Notes under the pieces: model-generated | The model's input: only the letters and a program-made list of their open reading frames with translations | Databases searched by the model: none | Told to the model about the DNA's origin: nothing | NCBI GenBank assembly: GCA_002794775.1 | Contig: NBAY01000005.1 | Span: 992,001 to 1,056,000, forward strand | DNA from: Porodaedalea pini | Taxonomy: Eukaryota; Basidiomycota; Agaricomycetes; Hymenochaetales; Hymenochaetaceae | Reading direction: 5' to 3' | Length of the DNA: 64,000 nucleotides | In this document: positions 1 to 10,831 of the stretch, piece after piece | Position numbering within the stretch: the first letter of the stretch is position 1 | How the letters are laid out: every line of letters begins with the position of its first letter | Made by a program: the position numbers and the translations under genes

Positions 1-1187
1 GACATTTTGGCTCTGACACGGCTCACTTCACGTGACATGCACGTGTCGCAGGACTTATGAAAATGGCTGTAAGAAGCGGTCGTGGCTCTCCAAAGGACTC
101 ACCCCTGTTTTGTTCTTCCAACCTAAAGCACACCTCGCAACTCTTGAGTGAATCTATGTGCGTGGGGCATTCGTAGGGCGCCTTTGGAAAGCATTCCAAG
201 AAAAGTTGGAACGAGAGTCTGCCAGTTTCGTCATTTTTGTGAGTGTTGTTAGCAGCGTCTATGCTCCTTCCAAATCTGACCGCCGCTTTCTTATGGTCCA
301 CCATCCTCTTAGCTGTTGATATATCCTTTTTGGCTGTTCCAAGTGTGATATCCGCCAATGGATCCCAGACCTTGGCATCACCAGCGGCGACCACAGGGCA
401 ATTATCCATAACTGCATCTTCGGAAGTATTGTCGTCGGTCTTGTGCTCACTCGGCAAGAGCGCATCGACTCGCAGAACAAAATTGATCAATACAAGTCTA
501 ATTGGGTAGTTTCCAGTAAGTGGACTATCTCAATCTTCTGATTAATTTGATGGCAAATCAGAATTTGACACTTCACATAGGGTACCTATACCGTGACAGA
601 AGAAGCTCGCAATTCGGACTCGAGACGTTAGCTATTCAGTACAGCTTGCCGTTTGCATTGCTTCTGTGGGGGTATGCTCTCGGCTTCAATCGTCATCGCT
701 GGAACTCTGATTTTTTTGCGGATATTCCCAGTTTACTAGCGTTCTTGGTCTCAGTTACTATTGTTTGCTTCTTCGATGCGGGCGGCTCAGCCAATGCATC
801 ATCACGCTCACTGTATGCCGTGGCATGGCTGATTGTCGTGATCCTGATTTTATGGTCGACAATCACTGGCTGGGAGATGACTTCAAATTCGTCCTGGCGT
901 GATCTTCTGCTTTTTGTGGATCCATGGAGAGAATCATGGCGGTCGTGGTTCCCCACGAAGCTGCATTGGGAATTTTGCCAAAAGTTTTCCTGACTATATT
1001 TTCACTGTCCAAATTTGTAAAACTGACTGCTATGGGATAGGTGGATGGATCGGGACACGGAGGCGGGGCAGTCGACGATAGAGCTCGCTCAGGTGAATGC
1101 GTCGAACCGAGAACACGACGTCCAGCGTCACGTTTCAGCACCAGCACATACGGAACAGGTGGAAGTTTAACAACAGGAACAGTTTAG
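1..1187 (+). pseudogene. Decayed 3' part of a multi-TM protein gene (paralogue at 58.5-61.4 kb)
   Basis: The 5' part lies outside the window. The readable segments match the gene at 58535-61368: a stretch like LAVDISFLAVPSV, then LTRQERI, then AIQYSLPFALLLWG, LLAFLVSVTIVCFF and a hydrophobic VAWLIVVILILW segment. This is a multi-span membrane region. An intron at about 692-750 joins LLLWG to LLAFLV. Two lesions are visible against the paralogue: a TGA at 149-151 where it has an Arg codon, and a 1-nt deletion near 412-420 that shifts frame before the LTRQER segment. After the last TM the two copies no longer align, so the end at 1187 (a TAG) is a guess. I infer a pseudogene; the membrane family is recognised by pattern only and has no firm function. 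Confidence 0.6.
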
Positions 1188-1406
1188 ACTTAAGAGGCAG
1201 CCCTTTTGGAGCTTACTGACCTATCTGGTTGTGAGTCTTGTCGGATGAATGACATACAATTTTGCAACCGTGATAGTCGAGCGAGTTGGTCCGGAAATTT
1301 GATTTACTTATTTATGATGTGTTGCTTGTCTACTAAATTCACTGCACCATACTGCTCATGTGCGAATATGATGAGATTAGTAGCAATTTTATTATATGCG
1401 ATGGTA

Positions 1407-1442
1407 CATAAGATACAGGAAGTATAAACTCAACGAGCTGTG
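1407..1442 (+). repeat. Left terminal inverted repeat of transposon 1
   Basis: 36 bp matching the reverse complement of 6090-6125 with a single mismatch (position 28 of the repeat). It begins CATAAGATACAGGAAG. Confidence 0.9.
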
Positions 1443-3556
1443 TCACATCAATGTCACCAACCCTAAACTTTAATTACTTCCCCATTAGGAAGGACCCTAG
1501 CGGCAAAAATCGCGAGTTCAGAAAAAAAAAATTTCTGAAGGACTGTTTGAACACCGAAGTACAATGTAGTTTAGACTCCCGCAGTATCTAACTCTGCCAT
1601 GATCCTTTCATTTAAGATTCGGTGGCCATGGTACCGTTTATTAACCCACTGGGCTTGAATGCCATTTAATCCTTGGCGGTATGCATCCATAAACCGAGCT
1701 GACCGGTCTGCAAATCTTAGTTGACAAAATCAGCTCAAATTATTAAAAATAAAAAAATGCAGAACATACCTTCTGAAAAGCTCCAAGGGAATAGAGTCTA
1801 GACTCAGCTTAACATTCTCCTCCATCTCCCTTTCATTAGATGTCCGAGGTAGCATGCGATAATAATACTTAGCCTTTCCCCAGCATTGCTCAATAAAATT
1901 GAGCTCGCAATGAAATTTAGGATAAAAAATAACCTTGTGTCACGCTTTGCAATGTACTCTTCAAGCGCAGACCACTGGTCACGAAAATCTGGCTGATTGA
2001 AAAGAATGCGTCTGCAGCAGCATGACACACTCCCACTGGTGTCCTTGCATTTGAAGTCCTTACATTGTGCATGTTTTCCTTGCACATCGATACCACGTTC
2101 TGTCAAAATTTGGGCCATACCCTTGAACGCTCCTGGGTGGTGCAGATCATCTTGTGAAAAATAAAGTGGCTGAGGAGTACCATCTGGGAGTTGACCAGGA
2201 CGCATACCACCTTGTGGAGCATGTTCCCCTTTCCAGCCAGGTCCCTTAGGCATGTAGCGGGCAGAAAGAGCATCATCTGCACGCTTTTGATGAGTGGTTG
2301 CATTATCAAAAGCGAAGAGTCCAACGCAGCCTGGAAACCGCTCCTCAAAAATATCAACAGCAGTCTTGATTTGCGCCATGATATTTTCGTGCCCAAAATA
2401 TCCTTCCTGGTTCTTGCCAGCTTTGAATATGACACGAGCTTTATGAGAACTAAGAAAGAAATGTGAGAAGTATAGACAGAACTGATCCCACAAGCACATA
2501 CCCGTCAAGAGATTTGAGCCAACCAGTTTCGGGAGTGCAGAAGTCTGAAATCATGATAGACGTCCCTTCTCCCTTGGGATGTGGCTTTGCTGTCTGGTCA
2601 TTATGTGTCCATTGGAGTTCGCGTTGGTCATTTGCATAAAAAGTAGACTCATCGTGAGTTACGAGAATGATTTGACCCTCATTTGAACTGGTTGTGCTCC
2701 CAAGTGCCATTTTCTTTTCGAGCTCTGCCCAGAGTGGCAGAAATACATGCTGGCGGTAATGCACAACATCCTCCCTTTCGTGGCCGTCAACATACATTCC
2801 CGAGGGTGTTTTCCCATAACGATATCCCATGGCATTCAGCCATGTCGTGGCTGTATGCAAGCACACAGGCTTTGACCGACCAAGACGAGCAAGCAATTCT
2901 GGCCTATTCAAATACTCTTGAACATCTTCGGGCCCTAGGTACTGTTTTTGAAGGCTTTGAAGGTGCGCATGAATCTCTGATGCAAAGTCTTCATCATGTA
3001 TGATTGATTTCTTCCAGGTTCCATACAGATTCACAGGTAGGAAGCGGTGGTCTTGAAGATGTTTTCGCGCCCATGAACGAATGTTTCGTGCCAAATGCAC
3101 ACCACGTCCTGCCACTGTAGCTGCTGCAAATACTGAAGCCTCGGTCCAATCAAAGCCCTCATGGATCACATACACCCGAAGAAAGACAAGCATGGCCATA
3201 ACGCGACCACGAAACAATAGGTCAAGGGTCTTGTCTCTTGAGATGCAGTCGAGCCGCCATATTGCTTCGAGGAGTTCAGGATCATTGCGGTCAGGAGCAT
3301 GGAACTTGGTGAGTTTATGAATCCCAGTGCCTTGCACCTCTGCTGTGACTCACAGTACATGTGCGCTAGGTGGAATAGCACTCTCGCCGTCTTCAGTGTC
3401 TCTCATGCTCGTGACACGTTGTGCTTCGCAGTCCCGCGCTTCTATACCCACGAGTAAACGCCCGTCGTCTTCCTCCTCCTCCTCTGGCCCATCACAAGAG
3501 ATCGGACGGGCATGCTCAATGTCCCTAGCAGCATTGACAATACGTGCAGGTACACC

Positions 3557-3967
3557 AGCATTCTGGATATGTTCGGGAATGGGTGTACCCCACTGGACTG
3601 GTTGGAAGGTGAGCGGACCGGGTTTGGGAAAGGAGAGCCTAGGGGGCGGATTTGGCGGCGTGTTTCCATCGACCCAGGTGAGCAAACTAGCTACTCCCTG
3701 CTCAGTGGCATCGACAATACGCACAGGCGCATCGGGTGCGTGATGCAATGTTCCCTTCACCGTTCGTATCATAGGCTCGATCGCGACGTCGGCGGCTCGA
3801 ATCTGTGGAAGAAAAGCATTCTGGATATGTTCGGGAATGGGTGTACCTTGCTGGCCTGAGCTGAGTAAACCATCTTTTTCAGAGAGAGACTGCGATTCTG
3901 ATGACCTTCCGGTACTGGGCTGTGGAAGCAAAGCATTCTGGATATGTTCGGGAATGGGAACACCTTG
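3557..3967 (-). repeat. Three dispersed copies of a G-x-PIPEHIQNA-encoding motif
   Basis: The + strand string ATTCTGGATATGTTCGGGAA occurs at about 3561, 3819 and 3931, each time encoding PIPEHIQNA on the minus strand. The 5'-most copy of the gene (3925-4032) is preceded by F-T-E-D-Q-x3-L-R-A-Q-I-x-A-F, completing a QLQ-like domain. The other two copies keep only the second half. Confidence 0.85.
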
Positions 3968-4168
3968 CTGGATTGATCGAAAGGCGTGAATCTGCGCACG
4001 CAGGGCGGAAACTTGGTCTTCAGTGAATGAAACTGGAGACTGAGGTGGCAAAAAATTATCAGAGGACGACCGAGAGGTCCTTGCGGGCGACACAGCAGGT
4101 CGCTCTACCAGAACCACCGCTGCGATATGCTGTCCGGTCGTCATTCTATCCTGTTTGCGTCTGGCCAT

Positions 4169-4520
4169 CTCGTGAACATCATATTCGCCCAAAAGTTTCT
4201 CGCTGGCCTCAGATCCGTCACCAACTAGAGCGCGATGGGTCACCCGTCGTTCGTCATGTCCTGCTCGTTCGCGTCTGACCGTCTCGTGAACGTCATATTC
4301 GCCCAAAAGTTTCTCGCTGGCCTCAGATCCGTCACCAACTAGAGCGCGATGGGTCACCCGTCGTTCGTCGTGTCCTGCTGCTGCGATATGTACACGATCC
4401 AGACCCTCATATTCGCCCAAAAGTTTCTCGCTGGCCTCAGATCCATCACCAACTAGAGCGCGATGGGCCACTCGTCGTTCTTCGTGTCCTGCTCGTTCGC
4501 GTCTGACCGTCTCGTGAACA
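4169..4520 (-). repeat. Tandem 114-bp (38-residue) repeats inside the transposase N-terminal region
   Basis: Three consecutive units with exact 114-bp spacing (CATATTCGCCC at 4180, 4294 and 4408) encode a highly charged unit ending in ALVGDGSEASEKLLGEY. A decayed partial unit is seen at about 4688-4735. The nucleotide identity between units is very high, which suggests recent expansion or gene-conversion-like homogenisation. Confidence 0.9.
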
Positions 4521-6089
4521 TTGCCTAGATGATGGGCTGCATTACGAAGATTACGCGCTTCCGTCATGATATTGTCATCTGTATGAAGGTGAGTGAGCAT
4601 GACTATAATAAACCAGAAGAGAGAGCTATTCCTACGTCGAGGTGCTGTGCACAGTGTACGAGACATTCGTGCACGATCCAGATCCCCACATTCGCCCTTC
4701 TCGCTGTCCTCAGATCCGTCACCAACTAGAGCACGAGCGCTCTGTCCTGCCTGACCTATTTTGACAATCTCCTCGAGTTCCGCGACATTGAGTTCGTGCT
4801 GCTCATGGAGATCGGTTCGGGCCACCCGTCGTTCGTCATGTCCTGCTTGTTCTTGCCCCAGGTCATGCAGTGCGTCGAGATCAAACCATAAGTAGACCGC
4901 CGCACGATCCCTTACACTACCCTGCTCACATCTGGCCGTCTCGTGAATCTTGGCTGCGTGACGAGCCACCAATTGTTCGTCATGTCCTGCTCGTTCACGA
5001 ACCTGGTACTTGCGCTGACTGTGCTCCAAACGACGTACTTCCTGCTCGGCATGAGCATCCTGTACAAGGAGCTCAAGGAGGTCATGTGTACGCATTGTGC
5101 ATAGCTCGGGGTGAAGCTTTCCGCTCTTGTGCCAATTCTGCTCTGGAATCTCAATGATCTTGTTGCCGCTCATTTCCTCCACCTCATCTGCACAGTCTGG
5201 AGGCATGTTTGTGGTTCTCGAAGTCTGGCCGACTGGTTTGAAAAAGCCACGAATATCTGCAAACCCCTGTGTATGCAGCTTTGCTTCATCTTTTCTTGCC
5301 TTTGCTTTCTGGTGTCTCAGGGTACGCTCTGATCTTTGGGATGGAAGGCTGAGTTTCTTGTATTTCACCGGGCGAATGCGGCCCTTTAGTTGAGAAGTCC
5401 ATTCTACAAGCCCTTCGGAAAGCTTGTGAAAGAGCTCGTTGGTGCCTTCGGTGTCAACAAGGTCTGTGCCTGCTCTATCTAGGTCTGCCTCGATGTCGCT
5501 GTCTGTCGACTCGATGCTTTCAACTGAAACAGAATCATCAGAACTGTGTGCATCGCTGCTTGAGACAACAACATCTGAGTCGGGATTCTGGTCAATGAGC
5601 TGTTTGAAATGGTAGTCAGATTTGCCCTCTAGACAGTTTATATTCACTCACACGCCGCTTTATGAAAGGTAGATTTTGTATTCTAGCTTTGCTTCCCTTA
5701 GAGTGACGAGTCATTGCTTTTTGTGTATGACCTAGACATGAAAAAATGTTGAAGATATGCGCATTAGTAACACAATAAATTACTATATTTGGAAATTATT
5801 TGTCAAACGGAGTTAGCCGAGAGCGGCAAAAATCTCAAGGTCAAAATTTTCAAAGTTCGTCAGAATGCTGCTCATTTGATTCTATGACATTTGGAACAAA
5901 AAAGTCTTTTTCCTAAAATAACTTGACCAAAAGTGCATATTTTTGAAAAATAAAAACATACATCTGTAGCTATCAGGAAGGCCAAGAGAACTATGAGGCC
6001 CCAAAGTGAGTTTGTATCTAGTTGGAAAGCTTATTCTGTCATCATTGTGTGTTGCTCGAAAAGGAAAGTAAGGTTAGTGCCACGCGCAT

Positions 6090-6125
6090 CACAGCTCATT
6101 GAGTTTATACTTCCTGTATCTTATG
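6090..6125 (-). repeat. Right terminal inverted repeat of transposon 1
   Basis: Reverse complement of the left terminus with one mismatch. It ends CTGTATCTTATG on the + strand. Confidence 0.9.
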
Positions 6126-6924
6126 AAGGTTCACAACCATATGCAGGTCTGTTTTCTGCTGCATACCGACATTGATACAATTAGCATTCCCCGCCCATCA
6201 CGTGAGGGCGATACCGTGAGACGAATCGGCAAAGTCTGGTCGAACTCTGACAAGTCTTCCATCTATCATTAGTATCAAGCGTGCAAGGTATGCTAGACTG
6301 TGTATCTTATGTGTCTACTGGTTACAGTCAGGTGAAAGGGCCTTAGATCTTCTGCATGCTATCGAAATGTTGCTGGAAGTAGCTCGATTCACCCATTTCC
6401 TCGATTGAATCTCTTCGCAACGCTAAGATACCTGCCCAGAGGTGACAACTGGTCCGTGCACTCATACGGACCATATAAAACTAACACAGTTGTCTGTAAT
6501 GTTCTCCATCTCTTGTGCTCGGGCATGTACTGTCGCCAGTGAGGTTTTACCGAGGCACAGTTTTTTGCTAGTTGCAAATTAAACATCCGAACTCGTCTGA
6601 TTGCTTTGGCTTTCAGCAATTTTTGGCTGACATCCTTTCAGCTTTGCATTCTCTGATTCTCTCCGGGATGCTGTAGGCTTGCAGCTGAGGGAGAAAATGA
6701 AGGATATTCATGCTATGTATGTAGTTGTAATAGAGTTGAAGTACAGTGTAAAGCAATAGAAATATTTTCATTGCAAATTATAGTCTGAAACCTGATATTG
6801 CAATTGTGAAAGGAGCACTAGCATTATAAGTCTGAAGGCTTTCCAATTTTGCACTATTAATTGTGTTGGCAGGTTCATAAATGTTCTTGACTGAATGACA
6901 GTACCTCGAATCTCTAAAGGAGAG
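6126..6924. other. 799 bp between the two transposons, no recognisable gene
   Basis: Only short open frames are present and none resembles a known protein. It is host sequence caught between two unrelated insertions. Confidence 0.5.
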
Positions 6925-6926
6925 TA

Positions 6927-6952
6927 CTGTATCCAGGTGTACTTAACCAACC
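6927..6952 (+). repeat. Left terminal inverted repeat of transposon 2
   Basis: 26 bp, perfect inverted match to 10726-10751, preceded by a TA dinucleotide. Confidence 0.95.
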
Positions 6953-7236
6953 GTAACGCGTACGCAGGGCCGGTTGGGTTGGTAAAATGTAACGCGTAAT
7001 CAGGCCGGGTTGCTTCCCTATATGAGCGTTACAGAATTTCCTTTTTTGGAATATACTGAAATCCGCAACAGTTGATCTTTTTTGTTTTGTTTTGCCTCTT
7101 ATCTCACGACACAACTGCTTTGCTTTCACTGTAGATACAAAAAGTGCATTATGAATGTAATAGAAGTACCAAGAAACAAGAAAATCAATAATAAACGACC
7201 CCTTTCCAGCCTGTTCCTGTGTCTTGCGATGCATCA

Positions 7237-10200
7237 TTACTCGCCGCTTTCGAGAGTCGGCAGTCCAGCAATTGACCAAGGAACTCCTTCTTCATTGTAT
7301 GCCCAAATGTCCTCTTCGTCTGAGCTAGGAATCAGGCCAGAATGGGTGCTGGATTGTTTAACAGCATTTGCGTGGGTGCAATACTTCGTGCAGGCCATTC
7401 GAATTTTGATCTTGAGCGCGCTTTGGACAACAGACTCGATTGGAACAGCGCCATCATCCTCGTTTGGCTCGTCATATGTATGCGACATTGACTCGGCTTC
7501 AAGACTTTTATTGACAATTATTTGATGTTTGTTCCGCATCGCATTCATGATTTCATCTGCCAGTACTGTATCGCGTTCGAGATAGGCTGTTAGATCATTG
7601 AGGCGCACGTTTGGGTCCATCAACTTGTCTCCGGACAAATTGTATCCCTTGACTGAGCATTTGCGCCATGCCTGGAATTTTTATTAGCATTTAATTTGCA
7701 AGAATGAATAAACAATTTGAAAAAAACACCATTTTGACGATTTCCTGACCATTGAATGAAGTCATGTATTTGAAGACATTCAGCATGGCTTGAACAGATG
7801 CATTTCGTAGGACTGTAATTGAGCTGGAGAATGCCACGTCCTCAAGGGCAACACCATCAGCAAGCTGTTTCCGTTGCGATTTCACGAGTTCTTCAACAAA
7901 AAACTGCTTGATGGAATGTTTAATGACGCGTTGCAGGCCAACATCTGCAGGTTGAAAAATGCCAGTACCTGCAAAAGAAAGAAGTCAACATCGCATCACA
8001 CTAATGATTCTTTGGATGTCGTAATCAGACAGTGTTCAAAATGAAGTGATCCTTCTGGATATTATAGTCGGACAGGGTGTGAAAGAAATACTTACAATTA
8101 GCTGGGACAAAGATCGGGATGATGTATGGATGGTCCTTTTGAAGGTAATCTAGAAAGGCCTGACTAGTGTGGACTGGATATGCGTCAATATATAGTACAG
8201 CACGTTGGTTTTGTGGTAGCCGTGGGTTATCGCGTAGGACCTGCTGATAGTATGGCTTGTAGATTTTGTTCATGTACTTTATCAATTATTAGTATCTCAC
8301 ATCGCTATCACAGAGCTGAAGTGTACATACCTCCTTCATAGTCTTCAATGTGCTATAATGACTTGATGGGTTAGATTCACTAGCGGCGGCAGTAAAGTCG
8401 AACCCTTCATTCAAAGCCTCATCCATCCCAGCAGAAGTTGCGCTGGGACAGCTGCGTGTCGTTTTACCCCCACAAACTTGCTGGATAGGTAGAAACTGCC
8501 CATCCGCTGTACTTGAGATGCACAGTGTGAAACCGCGCTTCTCATCCTTTCCGATGACATTAACTTGCTTGATACCCTTTGACTCGAACGTGTGCTTGAA
8601 CCCTGGGATATACAGGACACCAGTCTGGTCCATGTTGACAACGAGCTATTAATGATGGAGAAAGTCTTCAATGAGTGCTATCATGCTGTACATAGAGCAT
8701 GAGACTCACGGAAAGTGGAATATCAAAAACCTTGATGACATTGACCAGCCGAAAGAATGCTCGCTCGCAGACCTCTTCCCAATCTTGTGGGATGTGTGCG
8801 GCTGCTCGAGTAGCTGCTCGTGGTGTCATATTCATCACGCTGATGTAGAAGTTCCGCATGAAAGACTGCAAGTAAAAATGGTCATTGTTAAAGGAGAACG
8901 AACAAATGAGTAGGTGACCAGTGCGGTGTTGAGTAGAAACATATTTACTTCACTGCACTTGAATGAATTATCTTTGAGAATGGCCGCATCTTGCTCTTCA
9001 ATGATAGTGAGAATGATTGATCGGCCTAGAATTATTGATAATGGTACTCCATTCTTCCGAAGGCCAGAGAGCGTCGTCTTAATCATTTTGACAATATTTG
9101 GATGGCGAGAAAGCACGCCTGCACGCCCAGAGCCTGTAAGTGAATGATGCCGCTCAACATTCCTTGCTGTTGTTTCAGACCAACGAGGTGGCATGGAGTC
9201 TGGTTCAATCCATCGCTGCATTGTACCTGTCCATTCACTGATTAATGAAACAAAGTATGTAACAATAATTAAAATAAACCTTTGTTGAGATGCGCAAACA
9301 GTGCTGGATAGTCATTCTGCAGTGCTCGTGTCGTAAATGTTGCGGAGCCCCTATGTTTCTTGAAGTATGAGTTAACTAAGGTCCAGAGAAACGGGTGGTA
9401 ATAGTTCGTTCTTGAGTGTTTTCTCTGGACTGTTCCTCCAAGCCTTCCATTGCGCTTGACTTTCCAGTTCCCTGTTGCTTCATGAGATACACCTGCGGCA
9501 TCAACATCAGGACTTGCGGCTTTGCTGCTTGAACACAGATCAAAAATAACCTGAAATAAGGACGGTCAGATACATGATAGATAAAAGACAGTGTTAGTAC
9601 GCACTATTTGCTTCTTGTTCTTCCTCTCCACACTCTTCCGAGCCCGCAGCCTCTCAACACGAAGACGCGTCAGTTCACGGCGTTTAGTTGCTTTTGCTGC
9701 ATCTTCCTTCTCCTTGTGGGCTTTCCAGCCATCTGATCTTCCCTGCAGACGCTCAAAGGTTGTCCGTGATTGTTCTTCAGCTTCTTTGTTGGTTAGTTTT
9801 TTGAAGTTGAGTGTCAGCTGTCGAGTTGCCTTAACAGAGACTTGCACGACATCTTCCTTCTCTTCACCATTCAGTTGTGTGGAGTGTTTTGAGACCGGAA
9901 CTGTTCCTTCTATAACTTGAGGTGGTGTCTCGAGCAGCTCGATATCGGAGTCATCAAGGTTGATTGCAGAAAGCGACCCTCTGGCACGCTTTGGAGATGA
10001 TATGGATGACGCGACAGGAGCATCAGCGTGCCGTTTCCTGTAGTATGAGATGTCGATCAGATCAACAGACTAAATATGGAAAGTATTACTTACTTGTACA
10101 AAATCTTTGCACCTGCTCTGTCGGCAGCATCAATGATTCGTTCAATCCACCGGTCCTTTATTAAAGCTCGGTAATTATCATCTTCTAGCTCCACAGCCTC

Positions 10201-10509
10201 CTTTAACATCCCAACAAGGGCTGGAAAGTTAGAAGACCGATATTTAATTAATAAATGATCCTCCCCTGCGTGCTTATGCCTTTCAAAGCATCTCTCTAAA
10301 TTTTTGTTGAGTGCCATCCATGGTCCACCATCGTCCAGGTCATCTTGATCAAAACCAAAATAAAAAGTTGAATCCGGTGGGTCCAGAGGCAAGTAAGCCG
10401 GCAGGGACTGAAGAAGCCTGCCGAGATGATGAATGCGGTTGACCAATGCGGCTGGTGCTCCCGGCTTTCTTTTCTCTGGCTTTTTCTTCCCTTGAAGCAC
10501 CAGCGACAT
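7237..10509 (-). CDS. DDE_1-type transposase of transposon 2
   Basis: Starting at the ATG at 10509 (MSLVLQGKKKPEKRKPG), the protein reads through several short introns, each with GT..AG borders (for example after ILYK at about 10090). A charged region rich in Lys/Arg/Glu comes first, at about 9600-9850. Then come a GNWKVKRNGRLGGTVQRKH segment and a helical region ending in MPPRWSETTARNVE. The catalytic core follows: MDQTG (first Asp, with GKDEKRGFTL downstream), VLYIDAYPVHTS (second Asp), and FQPADVGLQR just after an intron at about 7920-7960 (third Asp). This D-D-D pattern is that of the DDE superfamily endonuclease (pogo/Tigger-like) common in agaricomycetes. I see no stop codon or frameshift, though exact exon ends were not all verified. 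The stop is at 7237. Confidence 0.75.
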
Positions 10510-10725
10510 CTTGCTAGTACGTGGGGATGAACGTTTGTGTCATTTTTTTTTGCTATTTCCTTATAACAGGCCTGACTGAGGCACCGATCATCAGAGCACT
10601 TGCAAATCCTTCAATTCGATGCTTCAAAAAGTCAAATGTTTTGAGCAACCCGGTTGCCAATTTTGGGTCATGTAACGCAAAATCTCTCTCAGTTGCCTTA
10701 CTTGTCCCAGTAACGCTCCGGAGCC

Positions 10726-10751
10726 GGTTGGTTAAGTACACCTGGATACAG
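10726..10751 (-). repeat. Right terminal inverted repeat of transposon 2
   Basis: 26 bp, perfect inverted match to 6927-6952, followed by a TA dinucleotide. Confidence 0.95.
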
Positions 10752-10831
10752 TAGATGACACATTGAGTATACATGTAGAGGACTAAACTGCACCCTGATT
10801 TTTTTCCCCTTACATTCTTACATCTACCATC

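Larger units (their letters stand above)
1571..5714 (-). pseudogene. DDE transposase of transposon 1 with QLQ-like N-terminal region, disrupted
   Basis: Read from an ATG at 5714 (MTRHSKGSKARIQNLPF), the gene has a ~770-residue N-terminal region with acidic stretches, three 38-residue tandem repeats, a QLQ-like segment and three copies of G-x-PIPEHIQNA. The DDE catalytic region follows: HDESTFYAND (first Asp), FDNATTH (second Asp), and PKFHCELNFIEQCWG (Glu). Introns are seen at about 2455-2504 (joining SLDG to SHKARVIF) and at about 1695-1771 near the 3' end. Two lesions break the frame. An in-frame TGA at 3350-3352 separates AHVL from VTAEVQGTG. A 1-nt slip in a T run at about 1919-1926 puts the catalytic Glu motif out of frame. 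This DDE type is common in agaricomycete genomes. Either lesion could be an assembly error, so a working gene is not excluded. Confidence 0.75.
1407..6125. mobile_element. DNA transposon 1 (DDE, 36-bp TIRs), 4.7 kb
   Basis: Two inverted termini bracket a minus-strand transposase gene. The termini start CATAAGATACAGG and agree over 36 bp with one mismatch; a weaker resemblance continues for some 30 bp further inward. The left flank ends in TA (1405-1406) and the right flank starts with AA (6126-6127), so a TA target duplication with one later change is possible but not proven. Short direct motifs (AGCGGCAAAAATC) occur near both ends, at about 1499 and 5823. The element lies between the decayed gene at the left edge and transposon 2. 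Its transposase has at least two lesions, so it is probably immobile unless helped in trans. Confidence 0.85.
6927..10751. mobile_element. DNA transposon 2 (26-bp TIRs, TA duplication), 3.8 kb
   Basis: The termini are perfect 26-bp inverted repeats starting CTGTATCCAGGTGTAC. They are flanked on both sides by TA (6925-6926 and 10752-10753), the target duplication of the Tc1/mariner/pogo superfamily. Inside lies one multi-exon transposase gene on the minus strand. Sub-terminal motifs such as GTAACGCG occur twice just inside the left end. The right terminus is 80 bp upstream of the ATG of the GPALPP1-like gene, so the insertion landed in that gene's promoter region. Perfect ends plus an apparently intact transposase suggest a fairly recent, possibly still mobile copy. 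Confidence 0.9.

Noticed and set aside
23..490. Long minus-strand frame at the left edge
   Set aside because: It is antisense to the decayed multi-TM gene, whose + strand reading matches the paralogue at 60.3-60.7 kb.
4169..4520. CRISPR-like array
   Set aside because: The units are 114 bp, adjacent without spacers and protein-coding in a eukaryotic transposase.
3350..5647. 765-residue frame as a separate second gene of transposon 1
   Set aside because: It is in the same frame as the downstream DDE region and separated by one TGA only. I treat it as the N-terminal part of the same transposase.
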